A stretch of DNA of 64,000 nucleotides from RGIG5579 sp045541915 (GTDB lineage: Bacteria; Bacillota; Clostridia; Oscillospirales; SIG627). Positions within the stretch are counted from its first letter, which is position 1; each line of letters starts with the position of its first letter. The stretch spans positions 17,884-81,883 of the forward strand of contig JAZQJZ010000011.1 in the NCBI GenBank assembly GCA_045541915.1. Direction: 5' to 3'. Below are positions 42,445-52,073 of the stretch, piece after piece. Made by a program: the position numbers and the translations under genes. Below the pieces are notes generated by a model. That model worked only from the letters and a program-made list of their open reading frames with translations, ran no database searches and was not told the origin of the DNA.

Positions 42445-42830
42445 TTTGTTCTCCGTTAATGGTAAAATTTCCGAAAATCCCGATGGAGTTGGGTATAACT
42501 ATAGATATATATAATATTATAATATATATAAAAAAGAATTTCAAGTGTTTTTCGCGATTCTTTTGAGAATTTAGGTCACTTTTAGGTGAAGCAAGGGTTT
42601 TCCCTTTCTCAAAGGCAAAGTGCGCGAAAAAACACGAAATATTGCTTTCTTTTCACCTCTCTTTCTTTTTTTCTTTCGGGCTTTTGCGGATTGGACTCAT
42701 TTTACACCCAAAAAAACCGATACCGTCAATTTCCAAAAGAGAAAGGAAAAGTTGGCAGTGTGTGGCAGTATGTGGCAAAAAGTTATCCACAGCTTTCTGT
42801 GGAAAACTGCAAGAATGCTTCCAAAAAATT
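42445..42830. other. Probable oriC, dnaA-upstream part
   Basis: No gene. An extremely AT-rich tract of TATA repeats at 42495-42540 is a good unwinding element. TTATCCACA at 42783-42791 and TGTGGAAAA at 42798-42806 are DnaA-box sequences, and GTGTGGCA/ATGTGGCA lie near 42761-42778. The dnaA promoter should be in the AT-rich part. rpmH and rnpA, usually found upstream of dnaA in Bacillota, are not here. Confidence 0.65.
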
Positions 42831-42834
42831 GATT

Positions 42835-43192
42835 TTCCGCAAGGCGGGCCGTCGAGGTTGAAAGGCCCCTACGATGACGAATGGAATATTTGCAAAAGAA
42901 TGTTTTGTGGTTTGCCGCAGGGCGGGAGGCAGGTTGCCTCCCCTACGAAATAGAGGAAAATCTCAATCTTGTACCAAAAACCCGGTTTTTTACATTGCTT
43001 ACATTTCCTGACAAATTACCGGTTTTACCAGACCCTGTAGGGGCCCACGTCCCCCACAGCCCGCAAAACCACAATCTCCCGGTTTTACCAGACCTTGTAG
43101 GGGCTGACGTCCCCCACAGCCCGCAAAACCACAATCTCCCGGTTTTACCAGACCCTGTAGGGGAGGCTATCAGCCTCCCGCCGGATATTGGC
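42835..43192 (+). repeat. Composite inverted repeat element, copy C
   Basis: Left half: GGCGGGCCGTCGAGG and GGGAGGC-AGGTT-GCCTCCC modules ending CCTAC. Centre: an AAAAACCCGG and TTACCGG region. Right half: three tandem 60-bp units starting at 43021, 43081 and 43141, each beginning GGTTTTACCAGACC, the last with the GTAGGGGAGGC module and ending CCGCCGGAT. It joins a truncated gene directly. Confidence 0.8.
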
Positions 43193-43597
43193 TTTCTTCA
43201 ACGGGAGAAGGTTGCAGGTGGTTTGCTTTTTGGTGGTGTAGGTGCTATTGTCGGTGGAGTTACAGGTGGGAAAAAATCCAAGGGTGTTTGTAACTCAATG
43301 AAACTTCGTGTTTCATTAAAGAATGCACATACTGATGTTGTTTACATTAACTTTATACTTACTGAAACAAAAACAAAGAGTTTCATATATAAAGCGGCAC
43401 AAGATAGTGCTCAAAAATGCATTACTGCACTTGAAACTATTAATGACATTAACCAATGTGCATCAAATCAACCGATTTATGCACAGCAATCTGTTTCTTC
43501 AGCCGATGAAATCGTGAAATTTAAAAATCTTCTTGACCAAGGAATTATCACACAAGAAGAGTTTGATGCAAAGAAAAAAGAATTACTTGGACTATGA
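43190..43597 (+). pseudogene. 5'-truncated SHOCT-domain protein gene
   Basis: About 135 residues of an AT-rich frame continue straight out of repeat copy C, with no start codon or ribosome binding site of their own. What remains is EKVAGGLLFGGVGAIVGGVT (a glycine-rich hydrophobic segment common in small surface or stress proteins), a VYINFILTETKT segment and a C-terminal SHOCT motif (SADEIVKFKNLLDQGIITQE, EFDAKKKELL). The N-terminal part has been replaced by the repeat. A terminator follows the stop codon. Residual expression from an upstream start inside the repeat is possible but unlikely. Confidence 0.7.
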
Positions 43598-43598
43598 T

Positions 43599-43635
43599 AA
43601 AAAGTGCTCACATCAATTAAGTGTGAGCACTTTTT
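43599..43635 (+). terminator. Intrinsic terminator after the SHOCT remnant
   Basis: AAAAGTGCTCACA and TGTGAGCACTTTTT arms. Confidence 0.85.
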
Positions 43636-43664
43636 GTTATTTTAAAGAATAAGTGTTATCGTTT

Positions 43665-43717
43665 AGAACCAGCATCGCATTTGTAAGTACAAATGTTTTT
43701 GGGCTAAGCCCAAACCC
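43665..43717 (+). repeat. AACCAGCATCGCATTTGTA repeat, copy 2
   Basis: Same start AGAACCAGCATCGCATTTGT, small inverted repeat and GGGCTAAGCCCAAACCC end as at 4527-4580. It abuts the 3' end of the four-helix-bundle gene. Confidence 0.65.
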
Positions 43718-44068
43718 TTATTTTGATTTTATAGTTTTAAGCGAAGAAATTAACATTCTACGTATTGCACCGCAATCGTTTTGTAATGCTTTATAGTTTT
43801 CTTCTGCCATACAATTTGTTTCGAAAAGAAGTTCCAACCAATATTCTGTTTCATAACACTCTTTTTGAGCAATTTCAAGTTTGGAAATAAAATCTTTTGT
43901 TCCTTGTGCGTATTGTGCTTCGTGTAAATTAGCACCTATTGAAGTGGCAGAACGAAGTAATTGATTTATCAAAACTGATTCTTTATGATTTGTTTTCATA
44001 TCACGGCAGAGAAAAACAACAGTTTTTGCAAATTCTTTTGCTTTATCTCGTAAAACACTATCAGCCAT
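43718..44068 (-). CDS. Four-helix-bundle protein (23S rRNA intervening-sequence type)
   Basis: 116 residues from the ATG at 44068, preceded by GAGGTGAT. The sequence (LRDKAKEFAKTVVFLCRDMK, QLLRSATSIGANLHEAQYAQ, FISKLEIAQKECYETEYWLE) matches the TIGR02436 family, helical bundles first described as ORFs inside 23S rRNA intervening sequences and now known in many mobile contexts. The gene is AT-rich unlike its neighbours and is flanked by two repeat families, suggesting acquisition. Function unknown. Confidence 0.88.
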   Translation of the reverse strand: MADSVLRDKAKEFAKTVVFLCRDMKTNHKESVLINQLLRSATSIGANLHEAQYAQGTKDFISKLEIAQKECYETEYWLELLFETNCMAEENYKALQNDCGAIRRMLISSLKTIKSK

Positions 44069-44099
44069 AGTAATCACCTCAAAACTTATTATACATAAA

Positions 44100-44335
44100 A
44101 GGAGAAAGTCTTTCAAGTGATATTCCGACTTTGTCGGAGTGATATTATTGCCCTATGGCAATAGTGTTATTGAAACCTTTCGGTTTCAGTGGTATTTTAT
44201 TCGCCGCCTAAACTCGCAAAGCGAATACCACTCGGCGAAAGCCGAATATCACTGCGAAGCAATAGAACTCGCCGCAAGGCGAATAAAACTGCGAGACTTC
44301 CTTATGAGAAGTCTCGCTACGGCTCTTTTTTTCAA
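44100..44335. repeat. Mini-hairpin array, copy 2
   Basis: Tandem short inverted repeats (CCGACTTTGTCGG, TTGCCCTATGGCAA, GAAACCTTTCGGTTTC, CTCGGCGAAAGCCGA, CTCGCCGCAAGGCGA, GAGACTT...AAGTCTC) separated by GTGATAT, AATATCAC and similar spacers. It ends in a terminator-like GAGACTTCCTTATGAGAAGTCTC region before the convergent end of the glutaminase-like gene. Confidence 0.75.
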
Positions 44336-44342
44336 TCCATTC

Positions 44343-46304
44343 TTATTTTTTGTTCCACTTGTCACGGAGAAGGGGCATAAAGCATCCGCCCTGCACGCTT
44401 CTTCCGATGAACTGCTGATAGATTCCCTCCACGGTATCGTAAAAATCGCCGAAGGGAACGGGTGTGGAGCTTTCCCGCAAATAACGGGCAAGAGGAGAAA
44501 CCAGGGCGTCGAAGGTTTCTCTGTCATCGGCCATGGCCGCTACCCACATGGTCCAGTCGGACTTGGTATAAGTGGCGCGGGAATCCAAGGGCAGACCGTA
44601 TCGGTTGATCCGAGGCAGGTAGCTGTTTAATTCCTTCTTGTAAAATTCGTCAGGCAAAAGGTTCCAGCCAAACAGCTTATCCCAAACCAGATTGTACTTC
44701 TGGCTCCAGCCGTCGCCGTTGAAGGTGAGGGCGGAATGGGTGCCCAGATCGGCTCTTTCCAGCCAGCTCTTTGCCATTTTTTCTGCGGTTTCCCAGTAGG
44801 TTTTTGCTTCTTTATTTTCTCCCAGGGCTTCCAGGATCTTGCTGTATGCGGCAACACCCATCATAGCCTTGGCGGAAAGGTTCACATTTCTTGCCAGGTG
44901 ACCGGCAAAGTCATCGGTACAAAGCTGTTCGCCGGGATCCTCGCCAAATTCCACCAAATACCGGCTCCAGAGACGGATCAGATCCAGATTTTCCTTTGCT
45001 ATGGAAAAATCTCCGTCGGCAAAGCATACGGCATATACCATCAAAAGCATATCACCGCATTCCTCCACCGGCATCTGCCCCTCCAGCTTAAAGGCGTCCA
45101 CAGAGGAGGGATAGAGATAGTAGGGCGCCACCGTATCGCCCTGGGTGTAATCCTTGGTGCGAAGACGGGCGCCGTAGATTTGGCCGTTGAGCACCGGGTA
45201 TCTTCCCACATCGTGAGGAGCAAAATCATAGCGCCAAACGGGCATTCTGGCAAATTTGAAAATGGGACGGCACATACCCCGGACCAGCTCCGGGCAATAA
45301 AGGAGGAACAGAGGAACGGAAGGGTAGCTCACGTCCACCGTGCCGCCGCATCCGTTGGAGTCATTTTCCTTGGAAATAAAGAGAATGTCACCATTCCGGT
45401 CGGCCACCAGCTTATGGGCTGCCACGCTCTGGCGATAAGAGGCGCAGAGCACCAGGGCATAGTCCTCGCCACCCAGTCTTTCTGCATCCGAAAGGAGCAT
45501 TTTGTCAAATTGGGCACAGCGATCCTTGATCTCCTTTTCCCGACGGTAAAATTCCCAGAAGGCGTCCACAATGGTCTTGCCGTTCCGGGCGTAATAGGCC
45601 GGAAGAAGGGCGCCGAAATAATTGATGGAGGCCACATCGTCATAGCCGATCATCAGTGTGGTTTCAAAGGGCTCGTTTCGGCTGTCGAAAAAGCGGAGAG
45701 AATGGGAGAGGGCATCGGGATTGGTATCCACCTTGCCGGTGGCAGAGGCCAGGAACAAATATCCCCAGTCAATGCAAAGATGATCCCCCGAGCCGCTTAA
45801 GGGATTTTGCTTCATCTGTCCCATATAAGTGAAATTCAACTCCCCGTCGGAGAAGGTATCCACACGAAGCTTGGGCGCAATTTCACCGGAGTGAACAAAG
45901 GTCTGCTGAGCCACCAGGGAAAGGGAAACCTTATGCTCCTTTCCGTCAATGAAATCCACCTTGAAATCCACGTAGGTAATGGGGGTAGAGAGGAGATCCA
46001 GATCGTCGGGCAAAAGGGGAGAGGTAAAGGTCAAAGTCAGTCTGACTCCCATATCCTCAAAGGTATACCGGGTGGAAAGAGGGGTAATATCCACGGTTTT
46101 TCTGGGCATGGAGGGCTTTCCGCCGGCGCCCATGAAGCGCATGGCTCTTCCGTCCACGGTAATGATGCCGCGCAGTCTTTTTTCCACACCGCTCCAATGA
46201 CGGGTCTCACCGGCATAAGGGGCAGAGCCGCAATCCCAGATGGAAAAGAAGGGATCGTGGGTGATCAGCGGAAGGGCAGGAAGTCTTGTGATCTTCTGTT
46301 TCAT
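44343..46304 (-). CDS. Glutaminase-A-like protein (DUF4964/DUF5127/DUF4965 type)
   Basis: 653 residues. It starts RLPALPLITHDPFFSIWDCG, continues with a beta-rich N-terminal region (LTLTFTSPLLPDDLDLLSTP) and ends with a helical (six-hairpin-like) domain with WSQKYNLVWDKLFGW and PLDSRATYTKSDWTMWVAAM. This is the arrangement of fungal glutaminase GtaA and its bacterial relatives, several of which resemble glycosidases. No signal peptide is visible, so here it would be cytoplasmic. An AraC regulator is divergently encoded. Substrate (glutamine versus a glycan) is undecided. Confidence 0.78.
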   Translation of the reverse strand: MKQKITRLPALPLITHDPFFSIWDCGSAPYAGETRHWSGVEKRLRGIITVDGRAMRFMGAGGKPSMPRKTVDITPLSTRYTFEDMGVRLTLTFTSPLLPDDLDLLSTPITYVDFKVDFIDGKEHKVSLSLVAQQTFVHSGEIAPKLRVDTFSDGELNFTYMGQMKQNPLSGSGDHLCIDWGYLFLASATGKVDTNPDALSHSLRFFDSRNEPFETTLMIGYDDVASINYFGALLPAYYARNGKTIVDAFWEFYRREKEIKDRCAQFDKMLLSDAERLGGEDYALVLCASYRQSVAAHKLVADRNGDILFISKENDSNGCGGTVDVSYPSVPLFLLYCPELVRGMCRPIFKFARMPVWRYDFAPHDVGRYPVLNGQIYGARLRTKDYTQGDTVAPYYLYPSSVDAFKLEGQMPVEECGDMLLMVYAVCFADGDFSIAKENLDLIRLWSRYLVEFGEDPGEQLCTDDFAGHLARNVNLSAKAMMGVAAYSKILEALGENKEAKTYWETAEKMAKSWLERADLGTHSALTFNGDGWSQKYNLVWDKLFGWNLLPDEFYKKELNSYLPRINRYGLPLDSRATYTKSDWTMWVAAMADDRETFDALVSPLARYLRESSTPVPFGDFYDTVEGIYQQFIGRSVQGGCFMPLLRDKWNKK

Positions 46305-46431
46305 TTTTCTTCTCCTGAAAAATTTTCGGGGATTTCAAATCCCTCTTGATTGTTTTGTTACAGTTATATTATAATAAGTTTATCGATGCATTTCAAGGCA
46401 TATTTCAATTTAAAAAGTGAGGAAAACAATT

Positions 46432-47229
46432 TTGAAAGAGCGTTTGAAGTATTTTCCCTTTGCCGATCAAGTCACCCCTTTTTATATCACCCTGGCAGGG
46501 ATCACCCTTCCCGATCCGGATTATTGCATCACCCGCGCCTCTTCCAAGACCTCGGTGATCGAATATGTGGTGCGGGGAGAGGGCTTTGTGCGCCTTGGGG
46601 GACGGGAAGTGTCTGTGGGAAAGGATACGGTGTATTTTCTTCCCCAGGGCAGCGCCCATGAATATGCTTCCCACAGGGCGGATCCCTTTGAGAAGATCTT
46701 TTTGAACGTAAGCGGTAGCTTTTGTTCCCAGCTCTGGAGTGAATACGGTCTGGAGGGGAAGCATTTTTTTGACGGCGGCGCAGTCAAAAGTGTATTTGAA
46801 AAGATTCCGGGCATTATTTTTTCTTCCCTTTCCGATCCAGAAATGCAGTCGGCCTTGCAAGGAATCTTTGTGGAGATCGTCTCCCATCTTTCCTTTGCCT
46901 CTCGGGCATCGGGTCATAGTGAGGAAGCGCTGAAATTGCAAACATTTTTAGATTCCCATCTGGATCGGCTGGTCTCCGCCAAAGAATTGGCGGGAGAGAT
47001 CTTTCGCTCTCCCGATTACTGTCAGAAGCTTTTTTTACGGGAATTTGGGCTGACTCCCTACGCCTATCAGATCCACCAGAAAATGAAAAAAGCAAAGGCG
47101 CTTCTTTTGAACACCCAAATGTCCATCGGAGAGATCGCTGCTTCCCTGGGCTATCGAGACGCCCACTATTTTTCTAACCTCTTTCAAACAAAATGCGGCA
47201 TCCGCCCATTGGAGTACCGAAAAAGCTGA
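46432..47229 (+). CDS. AraC-family regulator, apparent TTG start
   Basis: 265 residues if translation starts at TTG 46432, which has GAGG 9 nt upstream; the GTG at 46417 overlaps that site and is less likely. It has an N-terminal cupin-like domain (VVRGEGFVRLGGREVSVGKD, QGSAHEYASH) and C-terminal HTH units (AKELAGEIFRSPDYCQKLFL, IGEIAASLGYRDAHYFSNLF, GIRPLEYRKS). It is divergent from the glutaminase-A-like gene and likely activates it in response to a breakdown product, by analogy with other AraC-hydrolase pairs. Confidence 0.85.
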   Translation: MKERLKYFPFADQVTPFYITLAGITLPDPDYCITRASSKTSVIEYVVRGEGFVRLGGREVSVGKDTVYFLPQGSAHEYASHRADPFEKIFLNVSGSFCSQLWSEYGLEGKHFFDGGAVKSVFEKIPGIIFSSLSDPEMQSALQGIFVEIVSHLSFASRASGHSEEALKLQTFLDSHLDRLVSAKELAGEIFRSPDYCQKLFLREFGLTPYAYQIHQKMKKAKALLLNTQMSIGEIAASLGYRDAHYFSNLFQTKCGIRPLEYRKS

Positions 47230-47239
47230 CGGTAACGGG

Positions 47240-47690
47240 AAACAAATCCCACCGAGGCCCACAGCCCAACGGAATATGTGCAAAAGAATGCTTTGCGGTT
47301 TGCCGCAGGGCGGGAAGCAGGTTGCCTCCCCTACAATACCCGAATGGGGTTTTGGCGGAGAATTTGTTTTGGTTTGCCGCAAGGCGGGCCGTCGGGGACG
47401 TCGGCCCCTACAATGCCGAACGGGGATTTGGTAAAAAATATAATTGTAGTTTGCCGCAAGGCGGGAGGCAGGTTGCCTCCCCTACGAAATAGAGGAAAAT
47501 CCTAATATTGTGCCAAAAACCCCGGTTTTTTACATTGCTTGCATTTCCTGACAAATTACCGGTTTGATGAAACTCTGTAGGGGCCCACGTCCCCGACAGC
47601 CCGCAAAACCACAATATCCCGGTTCCACCAAACCCTGTAGGGGAGGCAACCTGCCTCCCGCCGGATCTTTGCTAAATTTCCGATCTTCCC
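47240..47690 (+). repeat. Composite inverted repeat element, copy D
   Basis: The best-preserved copy, about 440 bp. Left half: GGGAGGC/GCCTCCC twice with the GGCCGTCGGGGACGTCGGCC module between them; centre: CCAAAAACCCCGG and TTACCGG; right half: GGGGCCCACGTCCCCGACAG module, then GTAGGGGAGGC-AACCT-GCCTCCCGCCGGAT. The modules in the left half are inverted relative to those in the right. It lies between the ends of the AraC and glnN genes. Confidence 0.82.
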
Positions 47691-47710
47691 CAAATGCCTT
47701 CCCCAAGGGC

Positions 47711-47743
47711 AAAAAAAGAGACGGTATGTTCCGTCTCTTTTTT
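47711..47743 (-). terminator. Intrinsic terminator of glnN
   Basis: AAAAAAAGAGACGG and CCGTCTCTTTTTT arms just after the glnN stop codon, with a U-run in the minus-strand transcript. Confidence 0.9.
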
Positions 47744-47746
47744 GGT

Positions 47747-49843
<2,097 letters not shown>

Positions 49844-49863
49844 AATTTCACCTTTTTCTGTAT

Positions 49864-50871
49864 TTATAGGAGATTGATGCCACCTTGGCGGCAAATGTTT
49901 TCCGTTGCTTCATCCCAAAGGGATACCTGCACCTCGCCTACATGGCATTTTTCCAAAAGAAGCATACAAAGGCGGGATTGGCCAATGCCGCCGCCCATGG
50001 TCAGAGGAAGCTTGCCGTCCAGAAGCTGACGGTGGAAGGAAAGCTCTGCGCGCTGGGGACAACCGGCCTTTTGAAGCTGCTCCAAAAGGGATTTGGGGGA
50101 AACACGGATTCCCATGGAGGAAATTTCCACTGCCATGGAAAGGGCTTCGCACCAGAAGAGAAGATCGCCATTGAGAGACCAGTCATCATAGTCCGGGGCT
50201 CTGCCATCGTGAGGCAGGCCGTTTTTCAGGGCACCGCCGATCTGCATAATGAATACGGTCTTGTATTCCTTGGTAATGGCATTCTCCCTCTCCTTGGCGG
50301 AAAGGGTGGGGTAACGATCAAAAAGCTCCTGGCTGGTGATGAATTTCACCTTTCGGGAAAGGGTGGTCTTCAGTGCCGGGTAAAGGCTCTTTAACTCGTC
50401 CTGGGTATCGCAAATGGAGGAAACAATGGCACCCACGGTCTTTTTCAGATAATCGATGGTGCGGTCCTGTTCTCCAATGACCTTTTCCCAGTCCCACTGG
50501 TCTACATAGATGGAATGGAGATTGTCCATTTCCTCATCCCGGCGGATGGCATTCATATCCGTATAAAGACCTTCCCCTTGGGGAAAGCCGTATTTTCCCA
50601 GGGCCATTCGTTTCCACTTGGCCAGGGAATGAACCACCACTGCGTCTTTTCCCGTTTCCTTGATGTCAAAGCGAACCGGGCGCTCCACTCCGTTCAGGTC
50701 GTCGTTCAGTCCCGTATCCGGGTCCACAAACAAGGGCGCGGAGACACGCTTCAGATTCAGCGCTACGGCCAAATTTTTTTCGAACCGACGGCGCAAAATG
50801 CCGATGGCGGCTTGGGTATCGTACGGTCCGAGGCGGTTTTCATATCCCTCGGGCACAAAAGATTTAGACAT
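49864..50871 (-). CDS. asnA: Aspartate--ammonia ligase
   Basis: 335 residues from the ATG at 50871, preceded by AAGGAGC. It makes asparagine from aspartate, ammonia and ATP. Class II synthetase-like features are VHSLAKWKRMALGKYGFPQG, YVDQWDWEKVIGEQDRTIDY, GRAPDYDDWSLNGDLLFWCE and the GGGIGQSRLCMLLL motif 3. Length is typical. In an operon with a dCMP deaminase upstream and glnN downstream. Confidence 0.95.
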   Translation of the reverse strand: MSKSFVPEGYENRLGPYDTQAAIGILRRRFEKNLAVALNLKRVSAPLFVDPDTGLNDDLNGVERPVRFDIKETGKDAVVVHSLAKWKRMALGKYGFPQGEGLYTDMNAIRRDEEMDNLHSIYVDQWDWEKVIGEQDRTIDYLKKTVGAIVSSICDTQDELKSLYPALKTTLSRKVKFITSQELFDRYPTLSAKERENAITKEYKTVFIMQIGGALKNGLPHDGRAPDYDDWSLNGDLLFWCEALSMAVEISSMGIRVSPKSLLEQLQKAGCPQRAELSFHRQLLDGKLPLTMGGGIGQSRLCMLLLEKCHVGEVQVSLWDEATENICRQGGINLL

Positions 50872-50907
50872 ATTGGCTCCTTTTTTTACCAATGGGGCAA
50901 GGCTGGA

Positions 50908-51396
50908 TCAGTATCCCACCTGGCCCAGAGAATCGTCGTTTTCCACCCATTCCGAAACGAAAATGGTGCGGTAAGAATCCCGGGTATCCCGGATGATGAC
51001 CTTTTCAATGCCGGCGTTGATGACCATGCGCTTGCACATCTGACAGCAGGAGGAATTTTCCACGTAAGCGCCGGTTTTCACATCCACACCGCAAAGGTAC
51101 ATGGTGCTGCCGATCATCTGCTCCCTGGAGGCATTGATGATGGCGTTCTGCTCTGCGTGCACACTGCGGCAAAGTTCGTATCTTTCGCCTCTGGGAATGT
51201 TCATCTTTTCCCGGAGACAAAAATTCATATCGCAGCAGTTCTTTCTGCCGCGGGGAGCGCCTACATATCCGGTGGAAACGATCACATCGTTTTTCACAAT
51301 GATGGCGCCGTATTTTTTTCTCAGGCAGGTGCCACGCTCTGCCACGGTCTGCGCAATGTCAAGGTAATAGTTTTCTTTGGAATTCCGATTTGCCAT
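50908..51396 (-). CDS. comEB: Deoxycytidylate (dCMP) deaminase
   Basis: 162 residues from the ATG at 51396, preceded by AAGGAGA. Zinc-binding motifs HAEQNAI and CCQMC (SSCCQMCKRMVINAGIEKV) are intact. It deaminates dCMP to dUMP, feeding thymidylate synthesis; the Bacillus homologue is ComEB. The internal CCDMNFC segment may bind a second metal, as in some members. First gene before asnA and glnN. Confidence 0.92.
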   Translation of the reverse strand: MANRNSKENYYLDIAQTVAERGTCLRKKYGAIIVKNDVIVSTGYVGAPRGRKNCCDMNFCLREKMNIPRGERYELCRSVHAEQNAIINASREQMIGSTMYLCGVDVKTGAYVENSSCCQMCKRMVINAGIEKVIIRDTRDSYRTIFVSEWVENDDSLGQVGY

Positions 51397-51430
51397 AGAA
51401 AAATCTCCTTTGCAAACAGATAGATAATCC

Positions 51431-51459
51431 ATTATAACAAAAAAAATAAAAAAAGTCTA
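51431..51459 (-). promoter_or_regulatory. Promoter of comEB-asnA-glnN
   Basis: On the minus strand, TAGACT (51459-51454), 17-bp spacer of T-runs, TATAAT (51436-51431). Confidence 0.6.
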
Positions 51460-51519
51460 TATTGCACGGCCCTCTTTTTCAAAAAAAGAGGGATTTTTTT
51501 CTCTAAACCCAGAAGATTG

Positions 51520-52015
51520 TGTTTTTTTGCGGGCTGTCGGGGACGTGGGCCCCTACAGGGTTAGATCAAACCGGAAACAAAGGCAAACGAAATTGGCATT
51601 GGTGAATATCCGGCGGGAGGCAGGTTGCCTCCCCTACAGGGTTTGGTGGAACCGGGAGATTGTGGTTTTGCGGGCTGTCGAGGACGTGGGCCCCTACAGG
51701 GTTAGATCAAACCGGAAACAAAGGCAAACGAAATTGGCATTGGCGAATATCCGGCGGGAGGCAGGTTGCCTCCCCTACAGGGTTTGGTGAAAACGGAATT
51801 CCAGGTGACGAAACCGGGTAATGTAAAAAAACTGGTTTTTGGCACAATATTAGGATTTTTCTCTGTTTCGTAGGGGAGGCTATCAGCCTCCCGCCCTGCG
51901 GCAAACTACAATTATATTTTTTACCAAATCCCCGTTCGGCATTGTAGGGGCCGACGTCCCCGACGGCCCGCCTTGCGGAACACCAAAACAAATTCTCCAC
52001 CAAAACCACGTTCGG
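51520..52015 (-). repeat. Composite inverted repeat element, copy E
   Basis: About 500 bp in minus orientation. Its right-hand half is expanded as two tandem copies of a 141-bp unit (starting near 51529 and 51670), each with a GGACGTGGGCCCC module and a GGGAGGCAGGTTGCCTCCC hairpin. The other half (51860-51985) holds GGGAGGCTATCAGCCTCCC and GGGGCCGACGTCCCCGACGG modules. It fills the gap between comEB and hom. Confidence 0.82.
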
Positions 52016-52026
52016 GCATGGAAAAT

Positions 52027-52066
52027 AAAAAAAGCCCTTTGCAAATGGCAAAAGGCTTTCTTTTTT
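52027..52066 (-). terminator. Intrinsic terminator of hom
   Basis: AAAAAAAGCCCTTTGC and GCAAAAGGCTTTC arms with a T-rich flank; nearly the same as the murI terminator. Confidence 0.8.
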
Positions 52067-52073
52067 CTTTCTT

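Noticed and set aside
43021..43192. Regularly spaced 60-bp repeats as a CRISPR array
   Set aside because: The repeats are contiguous tandem units with no variable spacers, and no cas gene is present.
42881..43597. A 238-residue protein starting at 42881
   Set aside because: Its first 100 residues are translated repeat sequence; only the last 135 resemble a real protein. Treated as a truncated gene.
46417..46431. GTG start for the second AraC gene
   Set aside because: The GTG overlaps the only ribosome binding site (GAGG); the TTG at 46432 is better spaced.
47278..47614. Small proteins encoded in the 47.3-47.6 kb repeat
   Set aside because: Same repeat-derived peptides as at other copies.
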